Below are positions 6,399 through 6,931 of a DNA stretch of 6,931 nucleotides, piece by piece. The stretch lies in assembly GCA_026417675.1 (NCBI GenBank), contig JAOACV010000130.1:1-6931 (forward strand), in the 5' to 3' direction. Source of the stretch: Verrucomicrobiia bacterium. Its GTDB lineage: Bacteria; Verrucomicrobiota; Verrucomicrobiia; CAIQCK01. The stretch's first letter is position 1. Every line of letters begins with the position of its first letter. The translations under genes were made by a program, and so were the position numbers. The notes beneath the pieces are model-generated. The model had not been told where the DNA came from. It worked only from the letters and a program-made list of their open reading frames with translations, and did not search any database.

Positions 6399-6899
6399 TC
6401 AACCATTAAACTCGTTCATCGCCGCGTCCATGCCGCGATCGACGGCGCACACGACCGCCTCGGCAGCGCGCTTCACCGCGTCGTCCACAATGCTCTGCTC
6501 GTCGTCTCGGAACCGCGCAAGCACGTAATCCGAGAGGCCGTTTGCACGAGCTGCTTCGCCGGCGGGCCGGCCGATGCCGATCCGCAGGCGCGGAAACTGG
6601 TCCGTGCCAAGGCACTCGCCGATGCTGGCCAGACCTTTGTGGCCGCCGGTGCCGCCAAACAACCGCAGCCGCAGGCGGCCCAGTTCCAAGTCCGCGTCGT
6701 CCATCACGACCAGCATCTGCGAAGGCTCCAGCTTGTGCCACCGCGCCAGCGCCACGCAAGCGCGACCGCAGAGGTTCATGAACGTCACCGGCTTGGCCAG
6801 GACGATCTTCCGGTCCGCCGCACGCCACTCGGCAACCTCCGCATCGAACTTCGCTTCGAGCCGCCACTGCGCATTCGCATCGGCGGCCAGCTTGTTTAC
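6399..6899 (-). CDS. pth: Peptidyl-tRNA hydrolase, N-terminus missing at contig end
   Basis: Pth cleaves the ester bond of peptidyl-tRNAs that drop off ribosomes and so recycles tRNA. The 166 genuine residues align from about E. coli position 28 onward. Visible (fragment numbering): EAKFDAEVAEW (15-25); PVTFMNLCGRA (37-47), with Asn42 matching substrate-binding Asn68 of E. coli; VVMDDADLELG (64-74), with Asp67 matching catalytic-network Asp93; FGGTGGHKGLASI (81-93), with His87 matching His113; and FPRLRIGIGRP (102-112). The E. coli Asn114 position is Lys88 here. About 27 N-terminal residues are absent, including the segment with catalytic His20 and Asn10. The loss is due to the contig ending in adapter sequence, not gene decay. 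An apparent GTG start at 6912-6914 lies in the adapter and is false. Position upstream of rpsF is common in bacteria, including chlamydiae. Confidence 0.93.
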   Translation of the reverse strand, partial: VNKLAADANAQWRLEAKFDAEVAEWRAADRKIVLAKPVTFMNLCGRACVALARWHKLEPSQMLVVMDDADLELGRLRLRLFGGTGGHKGLASIGECLGTDQFPRLRIGIGRPAGEAARANGLSDYVLARFRDDEQSIVDDAVKRAAEAVVCAVDRGMDAAMNEFNG

Positions 6900-6931
6900 C
6901 TGTCTCTTATACACATCTGACGCTGCCGACG
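6900..6931. other. Nextera transposase adapter contamination at contig end
   Basis: Positions 6900-6918 read CTGTCTCTTATACACATCT, the exact 19-base Tn5 mosaic end used in Nextera libraries. Positions 6919-6931 read GACGCTGCCGACG, the start of the adjoining adapter. The run continues to the last base. These 32 bases are not genomic and should be trimmed. Read on the minus strand, they encode the artefactual peptide MYKRQ fused to the front of Pth. Confidence 0.97.

Noticed and set aside
6900..6918. Possible real Tn5/IS50-type transposon end, since the motif is a mosaic end
   Set aside because: It is followed directly by the synthetic adapter bases GACGCTGCCGACG and the contig stops there. No transposase gene or target duplication is present.
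6342..6920. A plus-strand open frame across rpsF/pth ending LSLIHI
   Set aside because: It is antisense to pth and rpsF, and its last residues come from the sequencing adapter.
1..6931. Defence island, CRISPR array, toxin-antitoxin pair, prophage or other novel system
   Set aside because: Every stretch is accounted for by housekeeping genes with tight spacing. There are no spaced direct repeats and no recombinase or unknown gene large enough to consider.

Overview
The window is a GC-rich, almost gap-free bacterial chromosomal segment. It carries eight genes, all on the minus strand, so transcription runs from the right end to the left. In transcription order they are pth (truncated by the contig end), rpsF, ssb, rpsR, rplI, dnaB, bamA and an ompH/skp-type chaperone gene. 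Intergenic gaps run from a 4-base overlap (dnaB/bamA) to 54 bases (ssb/rpsR). I see no terminator or convincing internal promoter, so the set reads as one long operon or superoperon whose promoter lies beyond the right edge.

The right half (about 4570-6899) is the translation and ssDNA-binding block: peptidyl-tRNA hydrolase, ribosomal proteins S6, S18 and L9, and single-stranded DNA-binding protein. The middle (3116-4552) is the replicative helicase DnaB. The left half (6-3119) is the outer-membrane biogenesis block: BamA, with five POTRA domains and a barrel, followed by a Skp/OmpH periplasmic chaperone that would escort the same barrel substrates. BamA and a signal-peptide-bearing Skp homologue show that the host is diderm.

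The pth-rpsF-ssb-rpsR-rplI-dnaB order is widespread in bacteria. Its direct continuation into bamA-ompH, together with the BamA and OmpH sequence style (long Pro/Ala tail on OmpH, Lys/Ala/Glu tail on L9), makes me favour a Verrucomicrobiota/PVC member, possibly a Pedosphaera/Limisphaerales relative from a metagenome. This placement is recalled family resemblance, not a computed phylogeny.

The last 32 bases (6900-6931) are not genomic. They match the Nextera transposase mosaic end plus adapter exactly. They truncate pth and create a false N-terminus on it. Apart from this artefact and a few protein tails and start-site details, the region is ordinary housekeeping DNA. I found no mobile element, CRISPR array, tRNA or rRNA, and no undescribed system.
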